Assembly: GCF_002288925.2 (NCBI RefSeq)
Contig: NW_022098045.1
Coordinates: 8,433,042-8,497,041, forward strand
Origin: Delphinapterus leucas
Lineage: Eukaryota > Chordata > Mammalia > Artiodactyla > Monodontidae
DNA length: 64,000 nucleotides
Direction: 5' to 3'
Shown here one piece after another: positions 22,161 through 34,459 of the stretch (the first letter of the stretch is position 1; every line of letters starts with the position of its first letter). The notes below the pieces were generated by a model that saw nothing but the letters and a program-made list of their open reading frames with translations, did not search any database and had not been told where the DNA came from. Both the position numbers and the translations under genes were made by a program.

Positions 22161-23154
22161 TACGTAAAGCTTTGAGGAATCAACACATTTGAGTTAGATT
22201 TCAAAAAAAAATTGAGAACAGACTGGAATGGGCCAAAAACATTGAGGTGTAATCTAATGTTGGGACCAATATACAATTTTAGCCTCATGTTCAAGAAGTC
22301 AACAAGCTAAGTGCAGAATGGTGTGGTGGTGTGGTGGTAAGCCGAGCTGAAGAGCAGTTTAGGACTGGAAAATGTAGGGGCTTTAACTGACCATAGCCAA
22401 ATATGTGTCAACACTGCCATACAAAGGACCCAAATCATGGATTCCCAAATATATGTCGCTCACTAGAAGTTACAAAAGCAAAGTGGGTAAGAGCCCAGAA
22501 ACCTACAAGTTAGTCCATACCTGGAGCATCGTTTTGAGTTCTGAGCACATAATTTTATGATTCATATAGTGTAAGAACTACAGTTAGTGAGCGTTGGATG
22601 GGCCAGGACAGAAAGAGATACAGGCTTTCTACTCCTTGCCTGCCTCCCCATCTCCATTCTAGGCAACCACGAGTTTGGGGGTCTCACTGGAGAACTGCCA
22701 ACAGATCTTTGAAGACAGTATAAAAGAAGCACATGTTGACTTTTAAAGCTCTTTAAAAGTTCTCTATTTAATTTTCTATGTGTTCACTCTGTTTTGAGTA
22801 CTTAATATGTTTTATTGTATCATATGACGCAAGCAGAGAGAAACAGGCCTATCTAAAACATTGTTCTGGGAGGGGCATTCCTTAGCTCATTTTATCTCCT
22901 CTGAGCACCAAAATGTTGACTTTTACCAGCTAGCTGGGGTATATTTAGCAGCATACCTTAGAGTTAGTTCACTTGGTCCTGTTCTCTGTCAGCATTTTTT
23001 CTGTGATTACCTTCTCTGACACATTAGGGAGGGCTATACTTTGATCTGCCAAAAGAATCTACTGATTGTTTAAGAATTTTTTCCTTAAAATTTCCTCCTT
23101 TACCTTTAATATGGAATTGTCAAAACATTTCCCAAGATGGTAGTGACATCACCA
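22161..23154. other. Unassigned DNA
   Basis: No gene or named repeat seen. Confidence 0.5.
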
Positions 23155-23330
23155 TCACAGTAGCATAAGACATTTCTCGTTTTTGTCGCCCCCCATAACA
23201 AAAAAAATTTGGCATTTATTCACCCGCAAATAAAACTGCCTCTGTGGGAGTTGTGGGATCCAGTACCATATGCCAAGGGACCTGGAAAGAGTCTCGCCCA
23301 CCTGTGCATCGGGTAGTAGACTGACAGACC

Positions 23331-24149
23331 TCAGTACCAGCTGTGGACCCTGCAGTAGCCTGTGAAGCAGTTCCAGCCCTCTCGGCAGTGGTCCAGAGCA
23401 CCTGGAGAACACTGACCTGGGCAGTTACCCATGGAGGGATAAGAGAGCCTTTGTGGAAATCTAGGTTTCCAGTGAAGAAGTTGTAGCACTCTGCTGGAGA
23501 GAAAAAAATATGAGTTTGGATGAATTGGAGTGGATAAGGAGAATAACTTGACTTCGCCCACATCACCCATCTCCCAGGTGGCACAGCTTAGGCCTAAATG
23601 AGACCCATTTGGCCTGAGATGTCTCCCATGGGAGAAGGGAGAAATGGTGAATGAATGTGAGGCTTCTCCAGCTGTGCAGGATGCTTCCAGAGACTCATTT
23701 CTCTCTTCCAGCATCCAGAGTCCTAAACTGAGAGCTTCATGACTGGGAGGAAGAAGGAGATTGGGAAAGAGGCAGATATGATTCTGGGAAGGTATTAAAG
23801 GGATGTAGTTTCTGATGGCTGCATAGTGGACTCCATTAGGAAGCTTGCCCATGAGCCACTGGGGAAACCTCATGTGTGAATTTCCCCAACTGACCTTTGG
23901 GTACCTGCAGTACCTGCGTGCCTTCGCCCACTTCCCCCTACTCTGCTGCTGACTCCCTATGGTCACTCCAGAAAGCAGGGAGAGTGAGCTTTGGTAGGAG
24001 GCTAGTAAGCAAGCACAGAAAGCAGGCCAGGTTCTGTGGGCCAGAGGGAAACCACTAAAAAGTCCCATGGTAGGGCTACATTCAGGAAAACAAAGAGAGG
24101 TTATCAGCAGCCAACCTGTTGCACTGTAGGACTGAGAGAAGACATACAA
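23331..24149 (-). other. Unexplained 272-codon open frame
   Basis: The longest open frame in the window not explained by L1 or simple sequence. It starts at 24149 and ends at 23331. The predicted product has no motif I recognise; the last 30 residues are Cys-rich (five Cys in GNCPGQC ... DHCREGWNCFTGYC). There is no visible Kozak-type support, promoter or neighbouring exon. A second frame is open over 122 codons at 23216-23584. Downstream on the minus strand the wording around 23155-23230 (GATGGTGATGTCACTACCAT) resembles the 5'UTR or LTR of an old retroelement, so the whole block may be a repeat fossil. I do not assign a function. Confidence 0.25.
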
Positions 24150-24163
24150 GCTTAAGAATTATT

Positions 24164-24370
24164 GGGGCTTCCCTGGTGGCGCAATGGTTGGGAGTCCGCC
24201 TGCCGATGCAGGGGACTCGGGTTCGTGCCTCGGTCCGGGAAGATCCCACATGCCGTGGAGCGGCTGGGCCCGTGAGCCATGGCTGCTGAGCCTGCGCGTC
24301 TGGAGTCTGTGCTCCACAATGGGAGAGGCCACAACAGTGAGAGGCCCGAGTACCGCAAAAAAAAAAAAAA
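24164..24370 (+). mobile_element. CHR SINE, short form
   Basis: Complete short-form CHR SINE: head GGGGCTTCCCTGGTGGCGCA, pol III A-box region TGGCGCAATGG, core CCGGGAAGATCCCACATGCC, end GAGAGGCCCGAGTACCGC and poly(A). Perfect 9-bp target duplications AAGAATTAT flank it (24154-24162 and 24371-24379). Low divergence suggests a fairly young copy. Confidence 0.93.
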
Positions 24371-24479
24371 AAGAATTATGCCACAGTGGGAGCAAGGAGT
24401 ATGGAGTAGGCATATTCATACAAGGTCTGAGAAAGCCTCAAAATGTCTACCAGGACTGATGGAAGGTATTGTTACACTG

Positions 24480-24900
24480 AAGTCAGTTAATAAAGATTGG
24501 AGGAGGTGACTGCTAACTCAAATGTGAAGACAGCAATACAAAACTCCAGGGAACAGGAAAAATCAAGGAAACATTATGAAAGATCACAATAATCTTCCAG
24601 TAACTGAATCCAAAGACATGGAGAGCTATGATTTACCCAATAAAGAATTTTAAAAAGCTGTTTTAAGGAAACTCAATGGACTACAATAAAACACGGAAAG
24701 ACAATTCAATGAAATCATTAACACAATGAGAAATTTAACAAAGAGATAGAAGTCCTAAAAGGAACCAAACAAATTCTGGAGCTGAAGAATTTGGTGAATG
24801 AAATAAAAAATGCAATAGAAAGCATCAACCACAGAATAGACCAAATAGAAAAAGAATCTGTGCATTAGAAGATAGGAATTTTGAAAATACCCAGTCAGAG
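24480..24900 (+). mobile_element. Old L1 ORF1 fragment
   Basis: Plus-strand sequence matching the coiled-coil part of an older L1 ORF1 (GAAAGACAATTCAATGAAAT, GAGAAATTTAACAAAGAGAT, GAAATAAAAAATGCAATAGA). Frameshifted and without a long open frame. Confidence 0.65.
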
Positions 24901-24902
24901 GA

Positions 24903-25162
24903 AAACAAAGGAAACGGTTACCAAGGGGAAAGGGGGGGAGGGATAAACTGGGAGACAGGGATTAACTTACACACATTACTATGTATAAAATAGATAACTA
25001 ATAAGAACCTACTGTATAGCACAGGGAACTCTACTCAGTACTCTGTAACAACCTATATGGGAAAAGAATCCAAAAAAGAGTGGATATGATTCACTTTGCT
25101 GTACAGCAGAAACTAACACAACATTGTAAATCAACTATACACCAATAAAAATTAATTTAAAA
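24903..25162 (+). mobile_element. L1 3' end, plus strand
   Basis: L1 3'UTR: GGTTACCAAGGGGAAAGG, ATAGATAACTAATAAGAACC, TTGCTGTACAGCAGAAACTA and CCAATAAAAATTAATTTAAA. It directly abuts the ORF1 fragment, so either the two are one internally deleted L1 or two separate pieces. Confidence 0.8.
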
Positions 25163-25234
25163 ATAGTGCTGCATTATTTTAGGGGTATGTGTTTTCTCAC
25201 TACAAGCAGATATTATCACATAGTAAATGCTTAT

Positions 25235-25400
25235 CTTCAGATGCCCAGCTTTAATATTTATTAGTTGTGTAACTGGGGCAATTACATAACCTCAGCTTCT
25301 TAAACTATAAAATGCGGATAAGTAGTAATGACCTATTTCAAGCATTATTATTCAATAATTTAGAACATTATCTAGTACACATGAAGTATCAGTAAATTTA
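25235..25400 (+). repeat. MIR SINE fossil
   Basis: GTTGTGTAACTGGGGCAATT, ACATAACCTCAGCTTCTTAA and ATGCGGATAAGTAGTAATGA follow the MIR core; the 3' end is weak. Confidence 0.65.
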
Positions 25401-25479
25401 TTAAGAGTGTATTCTGAAATGTATCTTCATTTTCATATGACAGCCCCATTGTTCAAGAGCAATAAGATACCTCCCTACG

Positions 25480-26836
25480 CAAATCAAAGTTTTTAACAGA
25501 AAAAAAAAAACGAAATGAAAAAGTAACCTATGGAATGGAAGAAATTATTTGCAAACCATATATATAATAAAAGGGTAACTCATACAACTCAGTAACAAAA
25601 ACAATCTGAATAAAAATTGGGGGCTTCCCTGGTGGCGCAGTTGTTGAGAGTCCGCCTGCCAATGCAGGGCACACAGGTTTGTGTCCCGGTCCGGGAAGAT
25701 CCCACATGCTGCAGAGGGGCTAGGCCTGTGAGCCATGGCCACTGAGCCTGCGCGTCCGGAGCCTGTGCTCCACAACAGGAGAGGCCACAACAGTGAGAGG
25801 CCCATGTACCGCAAAAAAAAAAAAAAAAAAAAATTGGGCAGAGGATCTGAATAGACATTTTTCTAAAAACAACATACAGATGGCTAAAAGGTGCATGAAA
25901 AGGTGCTCAACATCACTAACATCAGGGAAATGCAAATTAAAACCACAGTGAGGTAGCACCTCAAACCTGTCTTATCCAAAAGACAAGAAATAACAAGTGT
26001 TGGCAAGGATACGGAACAAAGGGAACCTTTGATGGGGAACAAGGATACGGAACAAAGGGAACACTGTTGATAAGAATGTAAATTGATGCATTTATGGAAA
26101 ATAGTATAAATGTTCTACAAAAAATTAAAAATAGAAGTATCATATGATTCAGAAATCCCACATCTGGGTATATAGCCAAAGGAAATGAAAACAGAATCCC
26201 AATGAAGTGTCTACACTCCCATGTTTACTGCAGCATTATTCACAATAGCCAAAATATGGAAACAACCTAAGTGTCCATCAAGAACAAATGGATAAAGAAG
26301 TTGTGGTATATACGTATATAAAATGGAATATTATTCAGCTATGCGAAAGAAGGAAATTCTGCCATTTGGGACAACATGGATGCACCTGAGGGCATTATGC
26401 TAAGTGAAATGTCAGGCATGAAAGATAAATCGGTGTATGATATCACTTATATGTGGAATTTTAAAAAGCCAAACTTGTGGAAACAGAGAGTAGAATGGTG
26501 GTTACCAGGGCCTGAGAGCTGGGGGAAATGGAGAGTTGTTGGCCAAAGGGTAGAAATTTCCAGTTAGAAGATGCATAAATTTGAGGGATCTGGTGTACAG
26601 CATGGCGTCTATAGTTAACAGTACTGTATTATATACTTGAAAAATAAGAGAGTATATCTGAAATGTATTCCTCACAAAAAGGAAATGGTAATTATGTGAT
26701 GTGATGGTAGTGTTAGTTTATGCTACAGTGGTAATCATTTTGCAATATGTAAGTATATCAAATGAACACCTGGTACATTTTAAATGTACACAATGTTATA
26801 TGTCAATTACATCCCAATAAATGTGGGAAAAATTTC
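25480..26836 (+). mobile_element. Old L1 3' fragment split by a SINE
   Basis: Plus-strand L1 covering the end of ORF2 and the 3'UTR (AGAAATTATTTGCAAACCA; AACATACAGATGGCTAAAAG; GGAATATTATTCAGCTATGC; CATCCCAATAAATGTGGG). A short SINE interrupts it at 25622-25828. A local 36-bp-offset duplication lies at 26005-26062. No usable reading frame remains. Confidence 0.8.
25622..25828 (+). mobile_element. CHR SINE, short form, nested in L1
   Basis: Short-form CHR SINE (GGGCTTCCCTGGTGGCGCAG head, CCGGGAAGATCCCACATGCT core, GAGGCCCATGTACCGC end, long poly(A)). Ten-base target duplications AAAAATTGGG at 25612-25621 and 25829-25838; the right copy merges with the A-tail. Confidence 0.92.
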
Positions 26837-27324
26837 CCATGGATCATCATTAAACATTCCCTACAAGCAGTAGCTCAGCTATAATAAACCCTCACCAAAT
26901 TATGCCCCACTCGTGTACAAGTTCAAGGTACTGAGGTCAGCCTTGTATGTGAGAAGATGAGACCTTGATGATTCATATCTACTCACACATAAGTGGTTGT
27001 GCTAGCAGAAAACACCTAAGTCATATATACTTTCAGAAAAGTGACTTTAAAGATAGTAGACACATTTTTAAAAATTAAAACTGTGGTTAAGAAGACTTTA
27101 TGGTGGTTTTAAAGAAACTATAAATTATGTTCTAACTTATCCTACAAATAATTTAAGGTACCTTATAGCAAGCAAATATAATTTAGAAACAAAAAAGAAA
27201 ATGAAGAAAAAACAAAGATATATGGAGCTAGGGTTATGATGTCTATGAAAACACATACCACAGTGTGCCATGCTTGTGAATAGTAGGCCATCAATTTAAG
27301 TTTTTTATCAGTCAATGAAAAAAG
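26837..27324. other. Unassigned AT-rich DNA
   Basis: No gene or recognised repeat between two L1 fragments. Confidence 0.5.
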
Positions 27325-27551
27325 GAGAAGCAGACTCACAGACATATAGAGAACAAACTAGTGGTTGCCAGTGTGGAAGGGGGAGGGGAAATATAGGCAT
27401 GGGGGAGCGCGAGGTACAAAGTATTGGGCGTAAGATAGGCTCAAGGATGTATTGTACAACATGGGGAATATAGCCCATATTTTGTAATAAAGGGTAAATA
27501 AAAAGTAAACTTTAAAAATTGTATAAAAAATTAAAATAAAAAAAAAAAGAT
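27325..27551 (+). mobile_element. L1 3' end, plus strand
   Basis: AGACTCACAGACATATAGAG, AACTAGTGGTTGCCAGTG, TATTGTACAACATGGGGAAT and an A-rich end form an L1 3'UTR of a different type from copies A and B. Confidence 0.7.
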
Positions 27552-28568
27552 GAGCTCACAGGACAAAGGAATTATGTACGTAAAGAAATAGAGAAAACTT
27601 TTGCCATAAGAGCAATGACACCAAATATGTAGACAAGAGAAAGTCTTAGGATCACTTGAAAACTTAAAAATAGTACAAAAAATTAGATATTAATAACTGA
27701 AATAGTGGAGATTTTGGGTTCATTCCTGAAGGATTAAACTGACAAAAACCAGTTCTTGTATGTATTGTTCTAAGTAAAACTTTCACCAAATGATATCACA
27801 TTTGATACAGATTTTCCCTAGGCAAAATAAGAGATAAATTTTATTCTAATTATTATATGACTATCACAAGATTGATGTTCACTTGAATATTTTACTCCTT
27901 GATTTAAATTGAAGTGGTTTCTATTTCTGTTATATGAAACTAATGTTTTTATACTTGAATGTTATGACAAGTAGTCTTTGGCTATGACAAAAGTAAGAGA
28001 ATGGTTTTATTTTAACATGCATAATATGTCTTGTTCTGTGCCAAATGTTTTATATACTTTTCTGAAAATGGTAAATAACTAAAATATTAAAGACTTATTT
28101 TACCACTTTCAGAAATTTCCCTGAAATAAAGGGTAAATACAAGTAAATGATACAATAAATTAAGGGGAAATTTTTCATTAATACTCTAGTGGTTGCAGAA
28201 CAGGAACCTACGATTTTGAATCTCATACCCAGTTCTGATTTTTATCACAGTATGCTCTTGAACAAATCTGTACTATCTGTACTGTAATGTATGCTCGTAC
28301 AATAGAAATCCATCTTGTCTTACATGAGATGATATTTTCAAAAGACAGAATGATAAAAATACCCATTATGGTATTTAAACCAGAGATTTTTTATCATTTT
28401 AAGTAAACTTCAAAGAATGCCTTACGTCACTATAGAAGCAGCTGAAATTCATCCAAAATGAATAAGACATCAGATAATTTGCTGAAACAGTCTTTTATTT
28501 ATTAGACAGTGTTACCTTGAAAACCAGTCCATTCATTCAACAAATATTTAATAAATGTCTGCTTCAAA
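27552..28568. other. Unassigned AT-rich DNA
   Basis: No gene seen. This is the pre-insertion flank of L1 copy B; a short L2-like end (CAACAAATATTTAATAAATG) lies at about 28538. Confidence 0.5.
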
Positions 28569-28948
28569 ACACTGTGCTATTTTTTTTTACATCTTTATTG
28601 GAGTATAATTGCTTTACAATGGTGTGCTAGTTTCTGCTTTATAACAAAGTGAATCAGTTATACATATACATATGTTCCCATCTCTCTTCCCTCTTGTGTC
28701 TCCCTCCCTCCCACACTCCCTATCCCACCCCTCTATGTGGACACAAAGCACCGAGCTGATCTCCCTGTGCTATGCGGCTGCTTCCCACTAGCTATCTACC
28801 TTACGTTTGGTAGTGTATATATGTCCATGCCACCTCTCGCTTTGTCACAGCTTACTCTTCTACCTCCGCATATCCTCAAGTCCATTCTCTAGTATGTCTG
28901 TTTCTTTATTCCTGTCTTACCCCTAGGTTCTTCATGACATTTTTTTTC

Positions 28949-31900
28949 TTAAATTCCATATATATGTGTTAGCATACGGTATTTGTCTCTCTCTTTCTGA
29001 CTTACTTCACTCTGTATGACAGACTCTAGGTCCATCCACCTCATTACAAATAGCTCAATTTCGTTTCTTTTTATGGCTGAGTAATATTCCATTGTATATA
29101 TGTGCCACATCTTCTTTATCCATTCATCTGATGATGGACACTTGGGTTATTTCCATCTCCTGGCTGTTGTAAATAGAGCTGCAGTGAACATTTTGGTACA
29201 TGACTCTTTTTGAATTATGGTTTTCTCAGGGTATATGCCCAGTAGTGGGATTGCTGGGTCATATGGTAGTTCTATTTGTAGTTTTTTAAGGAACCTCCAT
29301 ACTGTTCTCCATAGTGGCTATATCAATTTACATTCCCACCAACACTGCAGAGGGTTCCCTTTTCTCCACACCCTCTCCAGCATTTATTGTTTCTAGATTT
29401 TTTGATGATGGCCATTCTGACTGGTGTGAGATGATATCTCATTGTAGTTTTGATTTGCATTTCTCTAATGATTAATGATGTTGAGCATTCTTTCATGTGT
29501 TTGTTGGCATTCTGTATATCTTCTTTGGAGAAATGTCTATTTAGGTCTTCTGCCCATTTTTGGATTGGGTTGTTTGTTTTTTTGTTATTGAGCTGCATGA
29601 GCTGCTTGTAAATTTTGGAGATTAATCCTTTGTCAGTTGCTTGATTTGCAAATATTTTCTCCCATTCTGAGGGTTGTCTTTTGGTCTTGTTTATGGTTTC
29701 CTTTGCTGTGCAAAAGCTTTTAAGTTTCATTAGGTCCCATTTGTTTATTTTTGTTTTTACTTCCATTTCTATGGGAGGTGGGTCAAAAAGAATCTTGCTG
29801 TGAGTTATGTCATAGTGTGTTCTGCCTGTTTTCCTCTAATAGTTTGATAGTTTCTGGCCTTAAATTTAGGGCTTTAATCCATTTTGAGCTTATTTTTGTG
29901 TATGGTGTTAGGGAGTGACCTAATCTCATACTTTTATATGTACCTGTCCAGTTTTCCCAGAACCACTTATTAAAGAGGCTGTCCTTTCTCCAGTGTATAT
30001 TCCTGCCTCCTTTATCAAAGATAAGGTGACCATATGTGCGTGGGTTTATCTCTGGGCTTTCTATCCTGTTCCATTGATCTATCTTTCTGTTTTTGTGCCA
30101 GTACCATACTGTATTGATTACTGTAGCTTTGTAGTATAGTCTGAAGTCAGGGAGCCTGATTTCTCCAGCTCCGTTTTTCATTCTCAAGATTGCTTTGGCT
30201 ATTCGGGGTCTTTTGTGTTTCCATACAAATTGTGAAATTTTTTGTTCTAGTTCTGTGAAAAATGCCATTGGTAGTTTGATAGGGATTGCATTGAATCAGT
30301 AGATTGCTTTGGGTAGTAGAGTCATTTTCACAATGTTGATTCTTCCAATCCAAGAACATGGTATATCTCTCCATCTATTTGTATCATCTTTAATTTCTTT
30401 CATCAGTGTCTTATAATTTTCTGGATACAGGTCTTTTGTCTCCTTAGGTAGGTTTATTCCTAGATATTTTATTCTTTTTGTTGCAATGGTAAATGGGAGT
30501 GTTTTCTTGATTTCACTTTCAGATTTTTCATCATTAGTGTATAGGAATGCCAGAGATTTCTGTGCATTAATTTTGTATCCTGCTACTTTACCAAATTCAT
30601 TGATTAGTTCTAGTAGTTTTCTGGTAGCATCTTTAGGATTCTTTAATGTATAGTATTATGTCATCTGCAAACAGTGACAGCTTTACTTCTTCTTTTCCGA
30701 TTTGGATTCCTTTCTTCTCTGATTGCTGTGGCTAAAACTTCCAAAACTATGTTGCATAAGAGTGGTGAGAGTGGGCAGCCTTGTCTTTTTCTTGATCGTA
30801 ATGGAAATGCTTTCAGTTTTTCACCATTCAGGACGATGTTGGCTGTGGGTTTGTCATATATGGCCTCTATTATGTTGAGGAAAGCTCCCTCTATGCCTAC
30901 TTTCTGCAGGGATTTTATCATAAATGGGTGTTGAATTTTGTTGAAAGCTTTCTCTGCATCTATTGAGATGATCATATGGTTTTTCTCCTTCAGTTTGTTA
31001 ATATGGTATATCATCTTGATTAATTTGCATATATTGAAGACTCCTTGCATTCCTGGGATAAACCCCACTTGATCATGGTGTATGATCCTTTTAATGTGCT
31101 GTTGGATTCTATTTCCTAGTATTTTGTTGAGAATTTTTGCATCTATGCTCATCAGTGATATTGGCCTGTAGTTTTCTTTCTTTGTGACATCCTTGTCTGC
31201 TTTTGGTATCAGGGTGATGGTGGCCTCATAGAATGAGTTTGGGTGTGTTCCTCCCTCTGCTATATTTTGGAAGAGTTTGAGAAGGATAGGTGTTAGCTCT
31301 TCTCTAAATGTTTGATAGAATTCGCCTGTGAAGCCATCTGGTCCTGGGCTTTTGTTTGTTGGAAGATTTCTAATCACAGTTTCAAAATCAGTGCTTGTGA
31401 TTGGTCTGTTCATATTTTCTGTTTCCTCCTGATTCAGTCTTGGCAGGTTGCTTTACTAAGAATTTGTCCATTTCTTCCAGGTTGTCCATTTTATTGGCAT
31501 AGAGTTGCTTGCCAGAAATACTAAAGATCTCTCATGATCTTTTGTATTTCTGCAGTGTCAGTTGTTGCTTCTCCTTTTTCATTTCTAATTCTATTGATTT
31601 GAGTCTTCTCCCTTTTTTTCTTGATGAGTCTGGGTAATGGTTTATCAATTTTGTTTATCTTCTCAAAGAACCAGCTTTTAGTTTTATTTATCTTTCTTAT
31701 CGTTTCCTTCATTTCTTTTTCATTTATATCTGATCTGATCATTATGATTTCTTTCCTTCTGCTAACTTTAGGGGTTTTTTGTTCTTCTTTCTCTAATTGC
31801 TTTAGGTGCAAGGTTAGTTTGTTTATTTGAGATGTTTCCTGTTTCTTAAGGTAGGATTGTATTGCTATAAACTTCCCTCTTAGAACTGCTTTTGCTGCGT

Positions 31901-32761
31901 CCCATAGGTTTTAGTTCGTTGTGTCTCCGTTGTCATTTGTTTCTAGGTATTTTTTGATTTCCTCTTTGATTTCTTCAGTGATCACTTCATTATTAAGTAG
32001 TGTATTGTTTAGCCTCCATGTGTTTGTATTTTTTACAGATCTTTTCCTGTAATTGATATCTAGTCTCATAGCGTTGTGGTCGGAAAAGATACTTGATACA
32101 ATTTCAATTTTCTTAAATTTACCAAGGCTTGATTTGTGACCCAGGATATGATCTATCCTGGAGAATGTTCCATGAGCACTTGCGGAAAATGTGTATTCTG
32201 TTGTGTTTGGATGGAATGTCCTATAAATATCAATTAAGTCCATCTTGTTTAATGTATCATTTAAAGCTTGTGTTTCCTTATTTAATTTCATTTTGGATGA
32301 TCTGTCCATTGGTGAAAGTGGGGTGTTAAAGTCCCCTACTATGAATGTGTTACTGTCGATTTCCCCTTTCATGGCTCTTAGTATTTCCCTTATGTATTGA
32401 GGTGCTCCTATGTTGGGTGCATAAATATTTACAATTGTTATATCTTCTTCTTGGATTGATCACTTGATCATTAAGTAGTTCCTTCTTTGTCTCTTCTAAT
32501 AGTCTTTATTTTAATGTCTATTTTGTCTGATATGAGAATTGCTACTCCAGCTTTCTTTTGGTTTCCATTTGCATGGAATATCTTTTTCCATCCCCTCACT
32601 TTCAGTCTGTATGTATCTCTAGGTCTGAAATGGGTCTCTTGTAGACAGCATATATATGGGCCTTGTTTATGTATCCATTCAGCCACTCTGTATCTTTTGG
32701 TGGGAGCATTTAGTCCATTTACATTTAAGGTAATTATCGATATGTATGTTCCTATTCCCAT
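28949..32761 (-). pseudogene. L1 ORF2 remnant (copy B): endonuclease/reverse transcriptase
   Basis: Length from ATG to stop (TAA, 28949-28951) is 3813 nt, close to a usual ORF2. The endonuclease is present in two open pieces: 32471-32761 (TLNVNGLNAP, LQETHF) and 31911-32372 (VGDFNTPLS, RIDHILG, FSDHNA), so the catalytic Asn, Glu, Asp and His positions are all present in sequence. The Z region is at 31521-31811 and RT at 30661-31413 ([22 protein letters not shown]). A deletion of about 10 bp relative to copy A after the REE residues throws the FADD motif (near 30655) out of frame, although its bases are intact. C-terminal pieces at 29810-30268 and 29323-29766 follow; the Cys motif is cut after [11 protein letters not shown] by a frameshift. 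At least four frame changes or stops. Confidence 0.9.
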
Positions 32762-32819
32762 TTTCTTAATTGTTTTGGGTTTGTTATTGTAGGTCTTTTC
32801 CTTCTCTTGTGTTTTTTGC

Positions 32820-33763
32820 CTAGAGAAGGTCCTTTAGCATTTGTTGTAAAGCTGGTTTACTGGGGCTGAACTCTCTCAGGTTTTGCTTGTCTCTAAAGGT
32901 TTTAATTTCTCCATCAAGTCTGAATGAGATCCTTGCTGGGTAGAGTAATATTGGTTGTAGGTTTTACTCCTTAATCACTTTTAATATGTCCTGCCAGTCC
33001 CTTCTGGCTTACAGAATTTCTGCTGAAGGATCAGCTCTTAACCTTATGGGGATTCCCTTGTGAGTTATTGTTTTTCCCTTGCTGCTTTTAATATGTTTTC
33101 TTTGTATTTAATTTTTGATAGTTTGATTAGTATGTGTCTTGGCATGTTTCTCCTTGGATTTATCCTGTATGGGACTCTCTGTGCTTCCAGGAGTTGATTA
33201 ACTATTTCCTTTCCCATACTAGGGAAGTTTTCAACTATAATCTCTTCATATGTTTTCTCAGTCCCTTTCTTCTTTTTCTCTTCTTCTTCTGGAACCCCTA
33301 TAATTTGAATGTTGGTGCATTTAATGTTGTCCCAGAGGTCTCTGAGACTGTCCTCAGTTCTTTTCATTCTTTTTTCTTTATTCTGCTCTGCATTAGTTAT
33401 TTCCACTATTTTATCTTCCAGGTCACTTATCCATTCTTCTGCCTCAGTTATTCTGCTATTGATCCCAGTTAGAGTATTTTTAATTTCATTTATTGTGTTG
33501 TTCATCATTGCTTGTTTCATCTTTAGTTCTTCTAGGTCCTTGTTAAATGTTTCCTGCATTTTCTCTATTCTATTTCCAAGATTTTGGATCATCTTTACTA
33601 TCATTACTATGAATTCTTTTTCAGGTAGACTGCCTATTTCCTCTTCATTTGTCAGGTCTGGTGGGTTTTTATATTGTTCCTTCATCTGCTGTGTGTTTTT
33701 CTGTCTTCTCAGTTTGCTTATCTTACTGTGTTTGGGGTCTCCTTTTTGTGGTTGCATGTTCAT
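32820..33763 (-). pseudogene. L1 ORF1 remnant (copy B)
   Basis: Open for 232 codons from ATG at 33763 to a stop at 33065, then frame-broken up to the original TAG at 32820-32822. The open part includes the coiled coil (MIQNLGNRIEKMQETFNKD, with heptad-like hydrophobics through residue 130) and most of the RRM region (NIKCTNIQIIGVPEEEE). Compared with copy A about 4 bases are missing after AAREKQ, which causes the stop and loss of the C-terminal RNA-binding domain. ORF1 protein normally coats L1 RNA as a trimer; this copy would lack the C-terminal domain. Confidence 0.88.
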
Positions 33764-34218
33764 AGTTCCTGTTGTTTTTGGTGTCTGTCCCCAGCGGCTA
33801 AAGTTGTTTCAGTGGGTTGTGTAGGCTTCCTGGTGGAGGGGACTAGTGCCTGTGTTCTGGTGGGTGAGTCTGCATCTTGTCTTTCTGGTGGGCAGGTCCA
33901 TATCTGGTGGTGTGTTTTGGGGTGTCTGTGGACTTATTATGATTTTAGACAGCCTCTCTGCTAATGGGTGGGGTTGTGTTCCTGTCTTGCTAGTTGTTTG
34001 GCATAGGGTGTCCAGCAGCACTGTAGCTTGCTGGTCGTTGAGTGAAGCTGGGTGCTGGTGTTGAGATGGAGATCTCTGGGAGATATTCGCCATTTGATAT
34101 TATGTGGAGCTGGGAGGTCTCTTGTGGACCAGTGTCCTTAAGTTGGCTCTCCCATCTCAGAGGCACAGCACTGACTCCTGGCTGCAGCACCAAGAGCCTT
34201 TCATCCACACGGCTCAGA

Positions 34219-34459
34219 TTAAAAGGGAGAAAAAGTAGAAAGAAAGAGAGAGAGAGAGAGAGAGAGGGAGGGAGGGCGGAAGGAAGGAAGAAAGAAAGAA
34301 AGAACAAAAGAAAGAAAGAAAGAAAGAAAAAGGAAGGAAGGAAGGAAGTGAAGGAAGGAGGGAAGGAAGGAGGGAAGGAAGGAGGGAGGGAGGGAAGAAA
34401 GGAAGGAAGGAGGGAAGGAAGGAAGAAAAAAGAAAAGAAAGAAAGAAAGAGGAAAAAAT
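34219..34459. repeat. Purine-strand microsatellite (GA/GAAA/GGAA) in the L1 5'UTR
   Basis: The plus strand is almost wholly A and G: a GA run, GAAA repeats, then GGAA/GGGA repeats. From 34350 to 34458 no pyrimidine occurs at all (109 nt). It lies within L1 copy B, where it is the sense-strand pyrimidine tract. Confidence 0.95.

Noticed and set aside
23460..23520. Splice acceptor of a host exon on the minus strand (pyrimidine-rich TTTTTTTCTCTCCAG near 23495)
   Set aside because: No matching donor, no conserved reading frame and no neighbouring exon could be found; such motifs are common by chance.
33309..33824. 171-codon hydrophobic frame that could be read as a membrane protein
   Set aside because: It is the antisense of L1 ORF1 coiled-coil sequence; A-rich coding strands give Leu/Phe/Ile/Ser-rich antisense frames. 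The same occurs at 8246-8755 opposite copy A.
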